A stretch of 64,000 nucleotides of DNA. It comes from Stappia albiluteola. Its GTDB lineage: Bacteria > Pseudomonadota > Alphaproteobacteria > Rhizobiales > Stappiaceae. Below, piece by piece: positions 1-8,815 of the stretch. The translations under genes and the position numbers were made by a program. The stretch covers positions 85,662-149,661 of the forward strand of contig NZ_JACFXV010000065.1 in the NCBI RefSeq assembly GCF_014050225.1. The letters are read 5' to 3'. The stretch's first letter is position 1; the number at the start of each line of letters is the position of its first letter. The notes under the pieces were generated by a model. It was not told the DNA's origin. It ran no database searches and saw only the letters and a list, made by a program, of their open reading frames with translations.

Positions 1-674
1 TCCCGGCAAGCTTCAACACCAATTGCCTGTCGCTGGTCGATCGCGGCTTCGTCTATGCCATCGCCCATATTCGCGGTGGCAAGGACAAGGGCTTTCGCTG
101 GTACAAGGACGGCCGGCGCGAGAAGAAGTTGAACACTTTCACCGATTTCATCGCAGCCGCCGACTACCTGGTCGCGGGAGGCTTCACCAGCCACGAGCGG
201 ATCGTCGCGCAGGGTGGGTCGGCGGGCGGCATGCTGATGGGCGCGGTTGCCAATATGGCGGGCGAGAAATTCGGCGGCATCGTCGCCGAGGTGCCCTTTG
301 TCGACGTGCTCAACACCATGCTCGACGACAGCCTGCCGCTGACCCCGCCGGAATGGCCGGAATGGGGCAACCCGATCACGGACAAGGCGGCCTACGACTA
401 TATCGCCGCCTATTCGCCCTACGACAACGTGGCGGCGAAAGCCTATCCGGCGCTCCTGGCGCTGGCCGGCCTGACGGACCCGCGCGTCACCTATTGGGAG
501 CCGGCGAAATGGGTGGCAAGGCTCAGGGAATTGCGCATCAACGACGCGCCACTTTTCCTGAAGACCAACATGGAGGCAGGCCATGGCGGCGCATCCGGCC
601 GCTTCGACCGGTTGAAGGAAGTGGCGCTCGTCTATGCCTTTGCGCTGAAGGTTGCCGGCAAGGCACAGGGCTGA
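1..674 (+). CDS. ptrB: Oligopeptidase B / prolyl oligopeptidase family (S9A), C-terminal part, 5' truncated by window
   Basis: The reading frame is open from position 3 at the window edge, so only the last about 223 residues are present. This is the alpha/beta-hydrolase catalytic domain of an S9A serine peptidase, which cleaves short peptides after basic residues in oligopeptidase B. The triad is visible: the serine in QGGSAGG, the aspartate in LTDPRVTYWEP and the histidine in EAGHGGASGRF. The conserved AHIRGGKDKGFRWY stretch before the nucleophile fits the family. The beta-propeller domain would lie upstream of the window. The assignment to oligopeptidase B rather than a general S9 peptidase rests on these blocks. 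Confidence 0.9.
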   Translation, partial: PASFNTNCLSLVDRGFVYAIAHIRGGKDKGFRWYKDGRREKKLNTFTDFIAAADYLVAGGFTSHERIVAQGGSAGGMLMGAVANMAGEKFGGIVAEVPFVDVLNTMLDDSLPLTPPEWPEWGNPITDKAAYDYIAAYSPYDNVAAKAYPALLALAGLTDPRVTYWEPAKWVARLRELRINDAPLFLKTNMEAGHGGASGRFDRLKEVALVYAFALKVAGKAQG

Positions 675-737
675 CGCCGAGGATACGAGCCCGCGCGCCG
701 GTGGCCGCACACCGGCGCGCGGCGCCCCTGCCCACGC

Positions 738-938
738 TCAACCGGTCCGGCAGGTCTCGATTCCCAGCAGCGCATAGAGCGGGCACCAGCCCACGCCTGC
801 CGAGACCGCCGGAAACAGCCCCAGCCAGCCTATTCCCGTCCAGGGAACATCCGGCGGTCCGAAGGCCGCGAAGGTGAGAAGGGTAAAACCGATGACCGCC
901 CGGGCGAGCCTGTCGGAAGAGCCCACATTCGCGCTCAT
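738..938 (-). CDS. DUF2892 (YgaP-like) small inner-membrane protein
   Basis: This is a 66-residue protein starting at MSANVGSSDRLARAV; an in-frame start 30 bases upstream is less likely. DUF2892 proteins have a short N-terminal segment followed by two hydrophobic helices, and this one shows AVIGFTLLTFAAFG and IGWLGLFPAVSAGVGW. The C-terminal GWCPLYALLGIETC block with two cysteines is the family signature. In some proteins the domain is joined to a rhodanese; here it stands alone. The function is unknown. Confidence 0.8.
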   Translation of the reverse strand: MSANVGSSDRLARAVIGFTLLTFAAFGPPDVPWTGIGWLGLFPAVSAGVGWCPLYALLGIETCRTG

Positions 939-1246
939 GACCTCACTCCACACTGCGATGACACGCACAGAGTAACGTCGGATCCTGCCGCAATCTTTGA
1001 TTTAACCCCGTGCAGGATTTGGGACGCGAAATCTCAGTGCAAAGCGGTTCTGCCTGTTGCCCTTTCTTGCATCCCTTTGCCTTCTGGCAGCCGCTCGTGT
1101 TTCGCCGGTACCGCAGCGTTGCAGCGGGTAGCGGTCCGTCTTGCCGGGTTTACTTATTCTTCCGTTGCGGGATACGAAGAGGCGATTATCAATGCTATGA
1201 TGCAAAAGCAGTTTTCAAGCGGTCAGGCAATGGATGGAGTAGCCGT

Positions 1247-1612
1247 ATGTACAGGAAGCCGCTGATCGCCGCAGCCGTTTCTCTCGCCTTCGTCGCGGCT
1301 GCCTGTCAGTCCACGCAGTATCAGGCCGACAATATCGTCGACTATCTCCTCTTCGCTCCCACCTACAATCCCATGTACGTGCCGCAGGTCTACGGCACGC
1401 CCTACGAATGCAGGACGGCGGCGGCACGCTACGGCGGCGCCAATGTCTGGCGCGCGAATATCGGCGGGCGCGTGTTCGACATCGACCAGCAGCGCCCAGT
1501 CGGCCGCGAGGCCTGCTTCCAGACCCAGGCCGAATGCTTTGCCTTCCTCAATCTCATGGAAGGCTATATCGACATGGTGATCTCCCGCACCTGCACCAGG
1601 GGCTACGGCTGA
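1247..1612 (+). CDS. Small predicted lipoprotein
   Basis: This is a 121-residue protein whose first 18 residues form a lipoprotein signal peptide with the lipobox AAAC at cysteine 18. The start at 1247 is supported by a GGAG-type ribosome binding site in the preceding bases and gives a canonical MYRK-hydrophobic-lipobox N-terminus; earlier in-frame starts would bury it. The mature part has four further cysteines (in YECRTAA, EACFQ, AECFAF and RTCTRGYG), which could form disulfides in the periplasm. I do not recognise a named family. It lies 12 bases upstream of the GFA-family gene and may be co-transcribed with it. Confidence 0.75.
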   Translation: MYRKPLIAAAVSLAFVAAACQSTQYQADNIVDYLLFAPTYNPMYVPQVYGTPYECRTAAARYGGANVWRANIGGRVFDIDQQRPVGREACFQTQAECFAFLNLMEGYIDMVISRTCTRGYG

Positions 1613-1624
1613 GGCTCGATCGCC

Positions 1625-2098
1625 ATGACCGGAGAGCTTGAAGGCGGCTGCACCTGCGGAAGCACGCGCTACAGACTGAAGGCGCGTCCACTCTTCGTCC
1701 ATTGCTGCCATTGCACGTGGTGCCAGCACGAGACCGGCTCGGCCTTCGCCATCAACGCGATGATCGAGGCGAGGGAAGTGGAGGTCACGAAAGGCGGCAT
1801 CATGCGCGTAAGGCTCCCTTCCGCCAGCGGCGAGGGCCAGGTCTTCGCCCGATGCCCGGATTGCGGGCTGACGCTGTGGAGCAACTATGCCGGCGCCGGT
1901 GACGCGGTGAATTTCATCCGCGTCGGCACGCTGGACGAGCCGGGAAAAGCCCCGCCCGACATCCATATCTACACGTCGACCAAACTGCCCTGGGTGGTTT
2001 TGCCAAAGGACGTGCCCGCGGTGCCGGAATACTACCGCCGGTCGGAGCACTGGCCGGCGGAGGCGATCGCGCGGTTGAAGGCCGTAAAGCCGGAATAA
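1625..2098 (+). CDS. GFA / CENP-V family zinc protein
   Basis: This 157-residue protein has the GFA fold named after glutathione-dependent formaldehyde-activating enzyme. The zinc ligands are visible as GGCTCGSTRY near residue 9, HCCHCTWCQ near residue 33, and the later CPDCG pair near residue 81. Many proteins with this domain have no proven Gfa activity, so a role in glutathione-formaldehyde adduct handling is only a possibility. The formate dehydrogenase genes in this window lie 50 kb away and give no operon support. It follows a small lipoprotein gene on the same strand. Confidence 0.85.
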   Translation: MTGELEGGCTCGSTRYRLKARPLFVHCCHCTWCQHETGSAFAINAMIEAREVEVTKGGIMRVRLPSASGEGQVFARCPDCGLTLWSNYAGAGDAVNFIRVGTLDEPGKAPPDIHIYTSTKLPWVVLPKDVPAVPEYYRRSEHWPAEAIARLKAVKPE

Positions 2099-2103
2099 AC
2101 CCC

Positions 2104-2222
2104 TAGAGAATATCCCGCCAAATCTGAATCGGATTTGGCGATAAGGATATGCTCAAAGCATTGATCCTGGAGCGATTTCTTGATCCACGAAAGCGATCCC
2201 GCTTTCGTGGAAAGCGCTCTAG
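2104..2222. repeat. Two-palindrome intergenic element (RIME-like)
   Basis: Two strong palindromes lie in the short gap between the GFA gene and sodB. The first pairs 2116-2124 with 2132-2140 (9 bp, 7-base loop). The second pairs 2185-2194 with 2201-2210 (10 bp, 6-base loop). The size of about 110 bp and the two-palindrome layout match the RIME mosaic elements known from rhizobial intergenic regions. Family membership is inferred from layout, not alignment. Confidence 0.5.
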
Positions 2223-2224
2223 GC

Positions 2225-2256
2225 AAACAAAAAGGCGGGCCGAACGACCCGCCTTT
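2225..2256 (-). terminator. Rho-independent terminator of sodB
   Basis: A 9-bp stem pairs 2231-2239 with 2248-2256 around an 8-base loop. On the minus strand it is followed by a T-rich tract (2225-2230). It sits 22 bases beyond the sodB stop codon. Confidence 0.8.
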
Positions 2257-2278
2257 CCGCTGTCCGGTATGCCGTTTC

Positions 2279-2878
2279 TTACGACGCGGCCTGGAACATC
2301 TCGTCCACGTAGTCCCAGTTGACGAGGCTGTCGAACCAGGCTTCCAGGTACTTCGGGCGCGCGTTGCGGTAGTCGATGTAGTAGGAGTGCTCCCACACGT
2401 CGCAGCCGAGCAGCGGAGCTGCGCCATGCACCAGCGGGTTCTCGCCGTTCGCCGTCTTCATGATGGCGAGCTTGCCGTCCTTCAGTGCCAGCCACGCCCA
2501 GCCGGAACCGAATTGCGTCACGCCGGCATTGATGAAGTCGGCGCGGAACTTGTCGAAGCCGCCGAGGTCGGAATCGATCTTCGCGGCGAGCTGGCCCGGC
2601 AGCGACTTGCCGCCGCCGTTGGGCTTCATCCACTTCCAGAAATGGATGTGGTTGTAGTGCTGGCCTGCATTGTTGAAGAGGCCGGCATTCTTGCCAAAGC
2701 TCTCCTTCACGATGTCCTCCAGCGACTTGCCTTCCAGGCCGCTGTCCTTCAGCAGATTGTTGCCGTTGGTGACATAGGCCTGATGGTGCTTGTCGTGGTG
2801 GTATTCCAGCGTCTCGGCCGACATGTAGGGCGAAAGCGCATCATACGCATAGGGAAGGTCTGGAAGTTCGAATGCCAT
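2279..2878 (-). CDS. sodB: Superoxide dismutase [Fe/Mn]
   Basis: This 199-residue enzyme converts superoxide to oxygen and hydrogen peroxide. The length and sequence fit the Fe/Mn superoxide dismutase family. The N-terminal block YHHDKHHQAYV, the QHYNHIHFWKWM block and the C-terminal DVWEHSYYIDYRN block carry the metal-ligand histidines and aspartate. There is no signal peptide, so it is cytoplasmic. The start at MAFELPDLPY is the usual family start; an in-frame extension of 78 codons upstream is not protein-like. The metal (iron, manganese or cambialistic) cannot be decided safely from sequence alone. Confidence 0.95.
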   Translation of the reverse strand: MAFELPDLPYAYDALSPYMSAETLEYHHDKHHQAYVTNGNNLLKDSGLEGKSLEDIVKESFGKNAGLFNNAGQHYNHIHFWKWMKPNGGGKSLPGQLAAKIDSDLGGFDKFRADFINAGVTQFGSGWAWLALKDGKLAIMKTANGENPLVHGAAPLLGCDVWEHSYYIDYRNARPKYLEAWFDSLVNWDYVDEMFQAAS

Positions 2879-3064
2879 GGCGGATCTCCCGGCAGTGTCT
2901 TGTTGTGGATTTCGGCGAACCGTAAGGTGCCACGCCCCACGCGAAAGCGGTAAGGCATCACCCCGTTCGTGCGGCACGATACGGTCCCCGGGGCCGTACG
3001 GCAATGCCTGAGGCGCTGAATTTGAAAATATTTTTCTTGCTATATTGCATTGCACATGAAATTT

Positions 3065-3082
3065 ATCTCGCAAGTGCGAGAT
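3065..3082. promoter_or_regulatory. 8-2-8 inverted repeat in the sodB / MFS divergent region
   Basis: ATCTCGCA and its exact reverse complement TGCGAGAT are separated by two bases. The site lies 187 bases upstream of sodB and 163 bases upstream of the MFS gene, inside a 366-bp intergenic region (2879-3244) that contains no credible gene. An AT-rich tract at about 3020-3055 is a likely promoter area. The site could be an operator for a dimeric regulator; which one is unknown. Confidence 0.4.
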
Positions 3083-3244
3083 GATGGCTTGTTGCGCGGC
3101 CGTTCGTGGCACGCAAATGTGACGGCGCCTCCTGCCTGCGGACAGCTTGCGGGAATTTGTACGATCTATTCTGATTGACGGATTCGTTCGGAAACCTTCC
3201 CAGGCGGCTCAGGCGCAGGCCCCCAACAGCGGCATCGGGCAGAC

Positions 3245-4402
3245 ATGCAATCGACCTCGAACTCCCCCTACCCCCTGGCTTTCGCCGGACTTTTGGCGTT
3301 GACAGCGGCCATGGGCATCGGCCGCTTCGCGCTGACGCCGATCCTACCCTTCATGATCGAGGGGATTCCCCTGTCGCCGGCCGATGCAGGCTTCATCGCC
3401 TCGGCGAATTTCCTGGGTTACCTTGCCGGTGCCATCGGCGCGTCCGCCCTTCCCTCGGGCGGCGACGGCCGGCGCTGGTTTCTCGCTGGCCTCGTCCTGT
3501 CGGTGATCACCGTCACCGCGATGGGACTGAGCGCGGACCCGGTCGCACTCGCCGTCAACCGCTTCGTCGGCGGCGCTGCAAGCGCGCTGGTGCTGGTGTT
3601 CTCCGCCAGCCTCATTGTCGAGCCGCTGACGCGGGCCGGGCGGCCCGAACTGTCCGCCGTGCTTTTCGGCGGCGTCGGTTGCGGAATCATCCTGTCGGCA
3701 ACCATCGTCGGCATACTTGGCGCGCGGGGCGCCGACTGGCGCATGCTATGGGAGGCCTGCGGCGCGGCCACCTTCGTCGCAACGCTTGTCATCTGGTACG
3801 TCTTGCCGCGCCGGGAGAGTGCCACGGCGACACCCGCCGTCGCCAGGGCGGCGGCCAGCAACGGCTCAAGCCGCTGGCCGCTCATCCGGCTCAATCTCGC
3901 CTACGGCCTCTTCGGCTTCGGCTATGTCATCACCGGCACATTCCTGACGACGATCCTGCGGGGCTCGGCCGATCTTCGCACGCTCGAGGCGCCCGTCTGG
4001 GCTCTGGTCGGCCTTGCCGCCGCGTTTTCCCTGTGGTTCTGGAGCAGGGTTGCCGGCCGCATCGGCCATGCACGATCCTTCGCGCTCGCCTGCCTGGTGG
4101 AAGCCGCCGCCGTCACCCTGACGGTGACGAGCAGCGCTCCCGCCGCTTTCCTTGTCGCCGCTGTCATGTTCGGCGGCACCTTCGTCGGTATCAGCGGCAT
4201 CGGCCTGATCGTGATGCGGCGGATTTCCTCCGCCAATCCGAGCAGGGCTTTCGGCGTGATGACGGCGATCTTCGGCGTCGGTCAGGCGATCGGCCCGACC
4301 GTTGCCGGCATCGGCGCGGAACTGACGGGCAGCTTCACCCTGCCCTCGCTCGCCGCCGCGGTGGCCTTGACGGTCGCCGCTGCCCTGTCCTACGGCCTGT
4401 GA
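3245..4402 (+). CDS. MFS transporter, YbfB/YjiJ family
   Basis: This 385-residue inner-membrane protein has about twelve hydrophobic segments. The N-terminal LALTAAMGIGRFALTPILP stretch and the LSPADAGFIASANFLGYLAG loop are characteristic of the YbfB/YjiJ group of the major facilitator superfamily. The substrate is unknown for nearly all members. It ends 7 bases from the convergent aminotransferase gene, so the two share a very short terminator region. Confidence 0.85.
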   Translation: MQSTSNSPYPLAFAGLLALTAAMGIGRFALTPILPFMIEGIPLSPADAGFIASANFLGYLAGAIGASALPSGGDGRRWFLAGLVLSVITVTAMGLSADPVALAVNRFVGGAASALVLVFSASLIVEPLTRAGRPELSAVLFGGVGCGIILSATIVGILGARGADWRMLWEACGAATFVATLVIWYVLPRRESATATPAVARAAASNGSSRWPLIRLNLAYGLFGFGYVITGTFLTTILRGSADLRTLEAPVWALVGLAAAFSLWFWSRVAGRIGHARSFALACLVEAAAVTLTVTSSAPAAFLVAAVMFGGTFVGISGIGLIVMRRISSANPSRAFGVMTAIFGVGQAIGPTVAGIGAELTGSFTLPSLAAAVALTVAAALSYGL

Positions 4403-4409
4403 CGCCTAC

Positions 4410-5267
4410 TCAACCGTGCGCGAAGTCCCAATAGAGTTCGCGCGCGCGCGCCGCGATCGGGCCGGGTTGCAGGTCGCGCGTCTCGATCCGCTTTACCGGC
4501 ACAACCTTGTTGTAGTTGCCCGTGGAGAAGATCTCGTCCGCCTCCAGGAAGTCGGCATAGGTCAGCGTACGCTCCCGCACCTGCGTCCCCGCATCGCGCA
4601 GCAGGGAAATGATGCGCTGGCGGGTGATGCCGTTCAGGAACGTGCCGTTCGGATAGGGCGTGTGGACGACGCCGTCCTTCACCATGAACACATTGGCCGT
4701 GGTCAGTTCCGCAACATTACCCAGAAGGTCGAGCACGAGGGCATTGTCGAAGCCGCGCGACTTCGCCTCCACGATCGCCCGCGCATTGTTCGGATAGAGG
4801 CATCCCGCCTTGGCATTGACGGGCATGCACTCCATCGACGGCCGACGGAAGGGCGAAAGCGTGACGGAGATCGACGCATCCTTCGGCGCCAGCGCCGCCT
4901 CGAAGAGGCAAAGGCAGAAGCGCGTGGTCTCCGCGTCGCCGGCAATGGTGCCGATGCCGTCGCCTTCCGCCCAATACATCGGCTTGATGTACACCGGGGT
5001 GCCGGGAGCAAACTTCGCAAGGCCTTCCCGCGTCAGTTCCATCATCTGCCCGACCGGCATTTTGGGCTTGAGGCCCAGCGCGACGGCGGAGGCGTTCACG
5101 CGCTCGCAATGCAGGTCGAGATCGGGCGTCACCCCCTCGAAGGCGCGCGCGCCGTCGAAGACGCTCGACCCAAGCCATGCCGCATGCGTGCGCGGCCCCA
5201 TGATCGGCGGATTGCCCTCATGCCAGCTTCCGTCGATCCAGGTCCATGTCGTCGACCATTCGGCCAT
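4410..5267 (-). CDS. Class IV (branched-chain type) aminotransferase
   Basis: This 285-residue PLP-dependent enzyme belongs to fold type IV, the family of branched-chain amino acid aminotransferase and D-amino acid aminotransferase. The catalytic lysine lies in PVNAKAGCLYPNNARA near residue 150, and the GNVAELTTANVFMV and NGTFLNGITRQRII blocks match the phosphate-binding region. A strong AAGGGAG site precedes the ATG. Rhizobial homologues are usually annotated as branched-chain aminotransferases. No branched-chain pathway genes are adjacent, so the physiological substrate remains open. Confidence 0.85.
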   Translation of the reverse strand: MAEWSTTWTWIDGSWHEGNPPIMGPRTHAAWLGSSVFDGARAFEGVTPDLDLHCERVNASAVALGLKPKMPVGQMMELTREGLAKFAPGTPVYIKPMYWAEGDGIGTIAGDAETTRFCLCLFEAALAPKDASISVTLSPFRRPSMECMPVNAKAGCLYPNNARAIVEAKSRGFDNALVLDLLGNVAELTTANVFMVKDGVVHTPYPNGTFLNGITRQRIISLLRDAGTQVRERTLTYADFLEADEIFSTGNYNKVVPVKRIETRDLQPGPIAARARELYWDFAHG

Positions 5268-5468
5268 GGCGTTCTCCCTTGAATTCTACCGCTCTTTGCC
5301 GCGATCGAACGCCCTTCCTGCGCCGAGGTCAAGACAGCGCGGCCAACAGGCCGAAATCGGGAAGGAATGGACCCATCCAATCGAATGTTCTATTTTTGTT
5401 CTTTGAATTGACCTGAAAATGGGGAAGAATTCACCCCGATGAAATACGAGAAGCCGGGAGGCACCGCC

Positions 5469-5927
5469 ATGGAACAAAGGATTTCGCTGATTACGCTTGG
5501 CGTCGACGACCTTGCGGAGGCGAGGCGATTCTTCGAAGAGGGGCTTGGCTGGAAAAGAGCCGCGATGGAGAGTGACGAAGTCGCCTTCTACCAGACGGGC
5601 GGCACTGTCCTCGGCCTGTTCGGACGCAAGGCGCTTGCCGAGGACGCCGGCCTGCATCTGAACGAGACCGAGGAAAGCGATGGCGGCAGAGGCTACAAGG
5701 CGACGTCGATCGCGTGGAACGGGCGCAGCGAGGAGGAGGTCGACGCGGCCTTCGTCAAGGCGGTCAAGGCCGGCGCCCGGCCGCTGAAGAAGCCGGAGAA
5801 GGTCTTTTGGGGCGGTTATTCGGGCTATGTGATGATGCCGGGGGGCCATCTGCTGGAGTTGGCCTACAATCCGTTCTGGCCGATCGGCAAGGATGGATCT
5901 ATCGAACTTCCGCCACCCGCGGGTTGA
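5469..5927 (+). CDS. VOC / glyoxalase-bleomycin resistance superfamily protein
   Basis: This 152-residue protein starts RISLITLGVDDLAEARRFFEE, the typical beta-alpha opening of a vicinal oxygen chelate module, and ends with the matching GGHLLELAYNPFWP segment. VOC proteins bind a metal and act on small molecules or antibiotics; nothing here names the substrate. The start at 5469 is chosen over an ATG 30 bases upstream because GGGAGG lies at the right distance. It is divergent from the aminotransferase and is followed by the HAD gene. Confidence 0.8.
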   Translation: MEQRISLITLGVDDLAEARRFFEEGLGWKRAAMESDEVAFYQTGGTVLGLFGRKALAEDAGLHLNETEESDGGRGYKATSIAWNGRSEEEVDAAFVKAVKAGARPLKKPEKVFWGGYSGYVMMPGGHLLELAYNPFWPIGKDGSIELPPPAG

Positions 5928-6020
5928 AATCCTGCTTTCCGCAGCCGGTCATTACCGGTTGACGAAAAAGGCCGTTGTCTGTTCTTTGGTGCCATCCATT
6001 CAACAGAGAGAGGCACGTTC

Positions 6021-6701
6021 ATGGCCTTGCCCGCGTCAAAGCCGATTTCCGTCTATGTCTTCGACGCTTACGGAACGCTGTTCGACGTGCATGCGGCGGT
6101 ACGCAAGAACGCCGCGGGGCTCGGGCCGGACGCCCAGCGCCTTTCCGAACTCTGGCGCCAGAAGCAGCTCGAATATTCCTGGATCCGCACGATGATGGAC
6201 CGGTATCTCGACTTCTGGACGCTGACCGAACAGGCGCTCGACACTGCCTTCGCGATGGTGCCGACGGCGGACAGGAGCCTGCGCAATACGCTGCTCGACG
6301 CCTATTCGCAGCTCGACTGCTATCCCGAGGTACCGCAGGTCCTGAAGACGCTGAAGGACAATGGCGCAAGGCTTGCCATCCTCTCCAACGGCAATCCGGA
6401 CATGCTGGACGGCGCCGTGCGCGCGGCGGGCCTCGACATGGTGTTCGACGCCGTGCTCTCGGTCGACACGCTGCGGATATACAAGACGCGGATGGAGGTC
6501 TATGAGATGGCGACCAACCAGTTCCGCGTCTATCCGGAGGCGATTTCCTTCCAGTCGTCGAACCGCTGGGACGTGGCCGGCGCCACCGCCTTCGGCTTCC
6601 GCACCGTCTGGATCAACCGCACCGGCAACCCCGACGAGTACACCGATCTTGCGCCTGCCGCCGTGCTCAGCGATCTCAACGGCCTGACCACGCTTGCCTG
6701 A
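6021..6701 (+). CDS. Haloacid dehalogenase, type II (HAD superfamily)
   Basis: This 226-residue protein matches (S)-2-haloacid dehalogenases. The nucleophilic aspartate lies in VYVFDAYGTLFDV, motif II serine/asparagine in LAILSNGNPDML, the conserved lysine in RIYKTRMEVYE, and the C-terminal block SSNRWDVAGATAFGF is typical of the family. The family hydrolyses short 2-haloalkanoates to hydroxyacids, but many members have other substrates, so activity on halo-acids is inferred. A good AGAGAGG site precedes the ATG. Confidence 0.88.
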   Translation: MALPASKPISVYVFDAYGTLFDVHAAVRKNAAGLGPDAQRLSELWRQKQLEYSWIRTMMDRYLDFWTLTEQALDTAFAMVPTADRSLRNTLLDAYSQLDCYPEVPQVLKTLKDNGARLAILSNGNPDMLDGAVRAAGLDMVFDAVLSVDTLRIYKTRMEVYEMATNQFRVYPEAISFQSSNRWDVAGATAFGFRTVWINRTGNPDEYTDLAPAAVLSDLNGLTTLA

Positions 6702-6707
6702 CGACGC

Positions 6708-7289
6708 TCAAATCTCGTCGCGCTTGATCCATTTCGGCGTCTTTGGCGGCTCATAGGCTCGGAAGGCGTCGATCATCCGCTTCGGATCGTCCTCCACCAG
6801 CAGCATGGCGTGCATGTCCGGCTTCACGAACGCTTCCTCCACGCTCGACGCCAGGAAGGCCAGAAGCTGGTCGTAATAGCCGGTCGCATTGAGAAAACCG
6901 CATGGCTTGCGGTGATAGCCGAGTTGCCCCCAGGTCCAGACTTCGAAGATCTCCTCCAGCGTGCCGGTGCCGCCCGGAAGCGCCACGAAAGCGTCGGAGA
7001 GATCGGCCATCTTCGCCTTGCGCTCGTGCATGGACCCGACGATGTGGAGCCCGGCGAGCCCTTCATGCGCCAGTTCCTTTTCCGCCAGCGCAATCGGCAG
7101 CACGCCGATCACCTCGCCGCCGGCGGCAAGGGCCGCATCGGCAACCGCCCCCATCAGCCCGACCTTCGCCCCGCCATAGACGAGCCTGAGACCTTCCTCG
7201 GCAATGGCCCGCCCCATGGCGCGGGCGGCCTGCTCGTAGTCAGGCCGCCGGCCGAAGCTGGAGCCGCAGAATACGCAAATCGATTTCAT
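6708..7289 (-). CDS. LOG family cytokinin riboside 5'-monophosphate phosphoribohydrolase
   Basis: This 193-residue Rossmann-fold protein carries the LOG signature: CVFCGSSFGRRPDY at the N-terminus, LVYGGAKVGLMGAVADAAL, and the catalytic PGGTGTLEEIFEVWTWGQLG motif near residue 105. LOG proteins hydrolyse the N-glycosidic bond of nucleoside 5'-monophosphates, releasing free cytokinin in plant-associated organisms; bacterial members may act in general nucleotide turnover. It lies 23 bases downstream of the M20 dipeptidase gene on the same strand and probably shares its transcript. Confidence 0.9.
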   Translation of the reverse strand: MKSICVFCGSSFGRRPDYEQAARAMGRAIAEEGLRLVYGGAKVGLMGAVADAALAAGGEVIGVLPIALAEKELAHEGLAGLHIVGSMHERKAKMADLSDAFVALPGGTGTLEEIFEVWTWGQLGYHRKPCGFLNATGYYDQLLAFLASSVEEAFVKPDMHAMLLVEDDPKRMIDAFRAYEPPKTPKWIKRDEI

Positions 7290-7312
7290 TCACCGCTCCA
7301 CGAGAAGACCGA

Positions 7313-8704
7313 TCAGACCCGCGACAGTTCGTCGAGCACGCGCGCCCAGCTGCGAATGCCGCGCCGATAGCTTGTCATCTCGTATTTTTCATTCGGCGAA
7401 TGGACCTGGTCGTCGTCGAGGCCGAAGCCGATCAGAAGCGAATCCATGCCGAGCTTGCGCTTGAAGTCGCCGACGATGGGGATCGAGCCGCCGCAACCGA
7501 TGAAGACCGCTTCCCTGCCCCATTCGGCGGCCAGCGCCTTGCTGCCCTTCGCCAGCGCCTCGCTTTCGAATGGCAGGCGAAGGGCCGGGTTCGCACCGTG
7601 ATCGGCGAATTCGACGCTGCAGTCGGCCGGCACTTTCGAGCGGACATAGGCGCGGAATGCGTCGCGGATCTTTTGCGGGTTCTGGTCGCCGACGAGACGG
7701 AAGGAGATTTTCGCCTGCGCCTTGGAGGGGATCACCGTCTTGAAGCCGGCCCCCGAATAGCCGCCGGAAATGCCGTTCACCTCGCAGGTCGGCCGCGTCC
7801 AGATCTGTTCGAGCGCCGTGCGATCCTTCTCGCCTGCCGGAATGGCGAGATCGACGCCGCCGAGGAAGGACTTGGCGTCGAAGCCGAGGCCATCCCAGCG
7901 CCGCTTCACGTCTTCCGGCATCTCGATGACGCCATCATAGAAGCCGTCCAGCGTCACCCGGCCGTTTTCGTCATGCAGTCCCGCGACGATATCGGCGAGC
8001 ATGTGGATCGGATTGCGCGCCGCCCCGCCATACATGCCCGAATGCAGGTCCTTGTCCGCGGCGGTGATGATGACCTCCTCGCCGACCAGCCCGCGCAGCA
8101 TGGTGGTGATCGCCGGCGTCTCGCGGTCCCACATGCCGGTATCGCAGACCAGAGCGAGGTCGCAGGTCAGCTCTTCCTTGTTTTCCTCCAGAAAGGGCGG
8201 CAGCGAAATCGAGCTCGATTCCTCCTCGCCCTCCAGCAGCACGGAGACGGAAATCGGCAACTCGCCGGTCTCGGCGATCCAGGCCCGCGCCGCTTCCAGG
8301 AAGGTCATGAGCTGGCCCTTGTCGTCGGCCGCGCCGCGCGCCACGATGATCTTCGAGCCGTCCTCGCGCGTCACGACGCACGGCTCGAAGGGATCGGCCT
8401 GCCAAAGCTCCAGCGGGTCGACGGGCTGAACGTCGTAGTGGCCGTAGAAAAGAACATGCGGTCCGCGCTTGTCCTCATCCGTGCGATGGCCGACGACCAT
8501 CGGATGGCCGATCGTGTCGCGAACGCTGGCCGCGATACCGGAAGCGGTCATCTCGCGGGCAAGCCATTCCGCCGCAGCCCGGCAATCGGGCGCATAGGCC
8601 GGATCGGTCGAGATGCTCTTGATGCGCAGCAAGTCGAAAAGCCGCTCGAGGCTCTGGTCGAAATCGGCGTCGATGCGGGTGAGGACACGGTCGAGGGACG
8701 ACAT
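7313..8704 (-). CDS. M20 family metallodipeptidase
   Basis: This 463-residue enzyme fits the M20 dipeptidases (dapE/ArgE/carnosinase type) that use two zinc ions. The metal-binding blocks are VLFYGHYDVQPVDP, ARGAADDKGQLM and LEGEEESSS, with later histidine-containing DLHSGMYGGAARNP from the dimerisation or lid domain. The predicted location is cytoplasmic. The exact dipeptide substrate is unknown. It is the upstream gene of a probable two-gene unit with the LOG gene. Confidence 0.88.
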   Translation of the reverse strand: MSSLDRVLTRIDADFDQSLERLFDLLRIKSISTDPAYAPDCRAAAEWLAREMTASGIAASVRDTIGHPMVVGHRTDEDKRGPHVLFYGHYDVQPVDPLELWQADPFEPCVVTREDGSKIIVARGAADDKGQLMTFLEAARAWIAETGELPISVSVLLEGEEESSSISLPPFLEENKEELTCDLALVCDTGMWDRETPAITTMLRGLVGEEVIITAADKDLHSGMYGGAARNPIHMLADIVAGLHDENGRVTLDGFYDGVIEMPEDVKRRWDGLGFDAKSFLGGVDLAIPAGEKDRTALEQIWTRPTCEVNGISGGYSGAGFKTVIPSKAQAKISFRLVGDQNPQKIRDAFRAYVRSKVPADCSVEFADHGANPALRLPFESEALAKGSKALAAEWGREAVFIGCGGSIPIVGDFKRKLGMDSLLIGFGLDDDQVHSPNEKYEMTSYRRGIRSWARVLDELSRV

Positions 8705-8815
8705 CTGAAGCTCCGGAAACTGGTACGGTCGGGCGACACTTGGCCACAGTTCGCGCGCCCGGGCAACCGTGCCCGGACGTTATGGGCAGACAATCGCGAT
8801 CGGCGCCCGGAAGCG

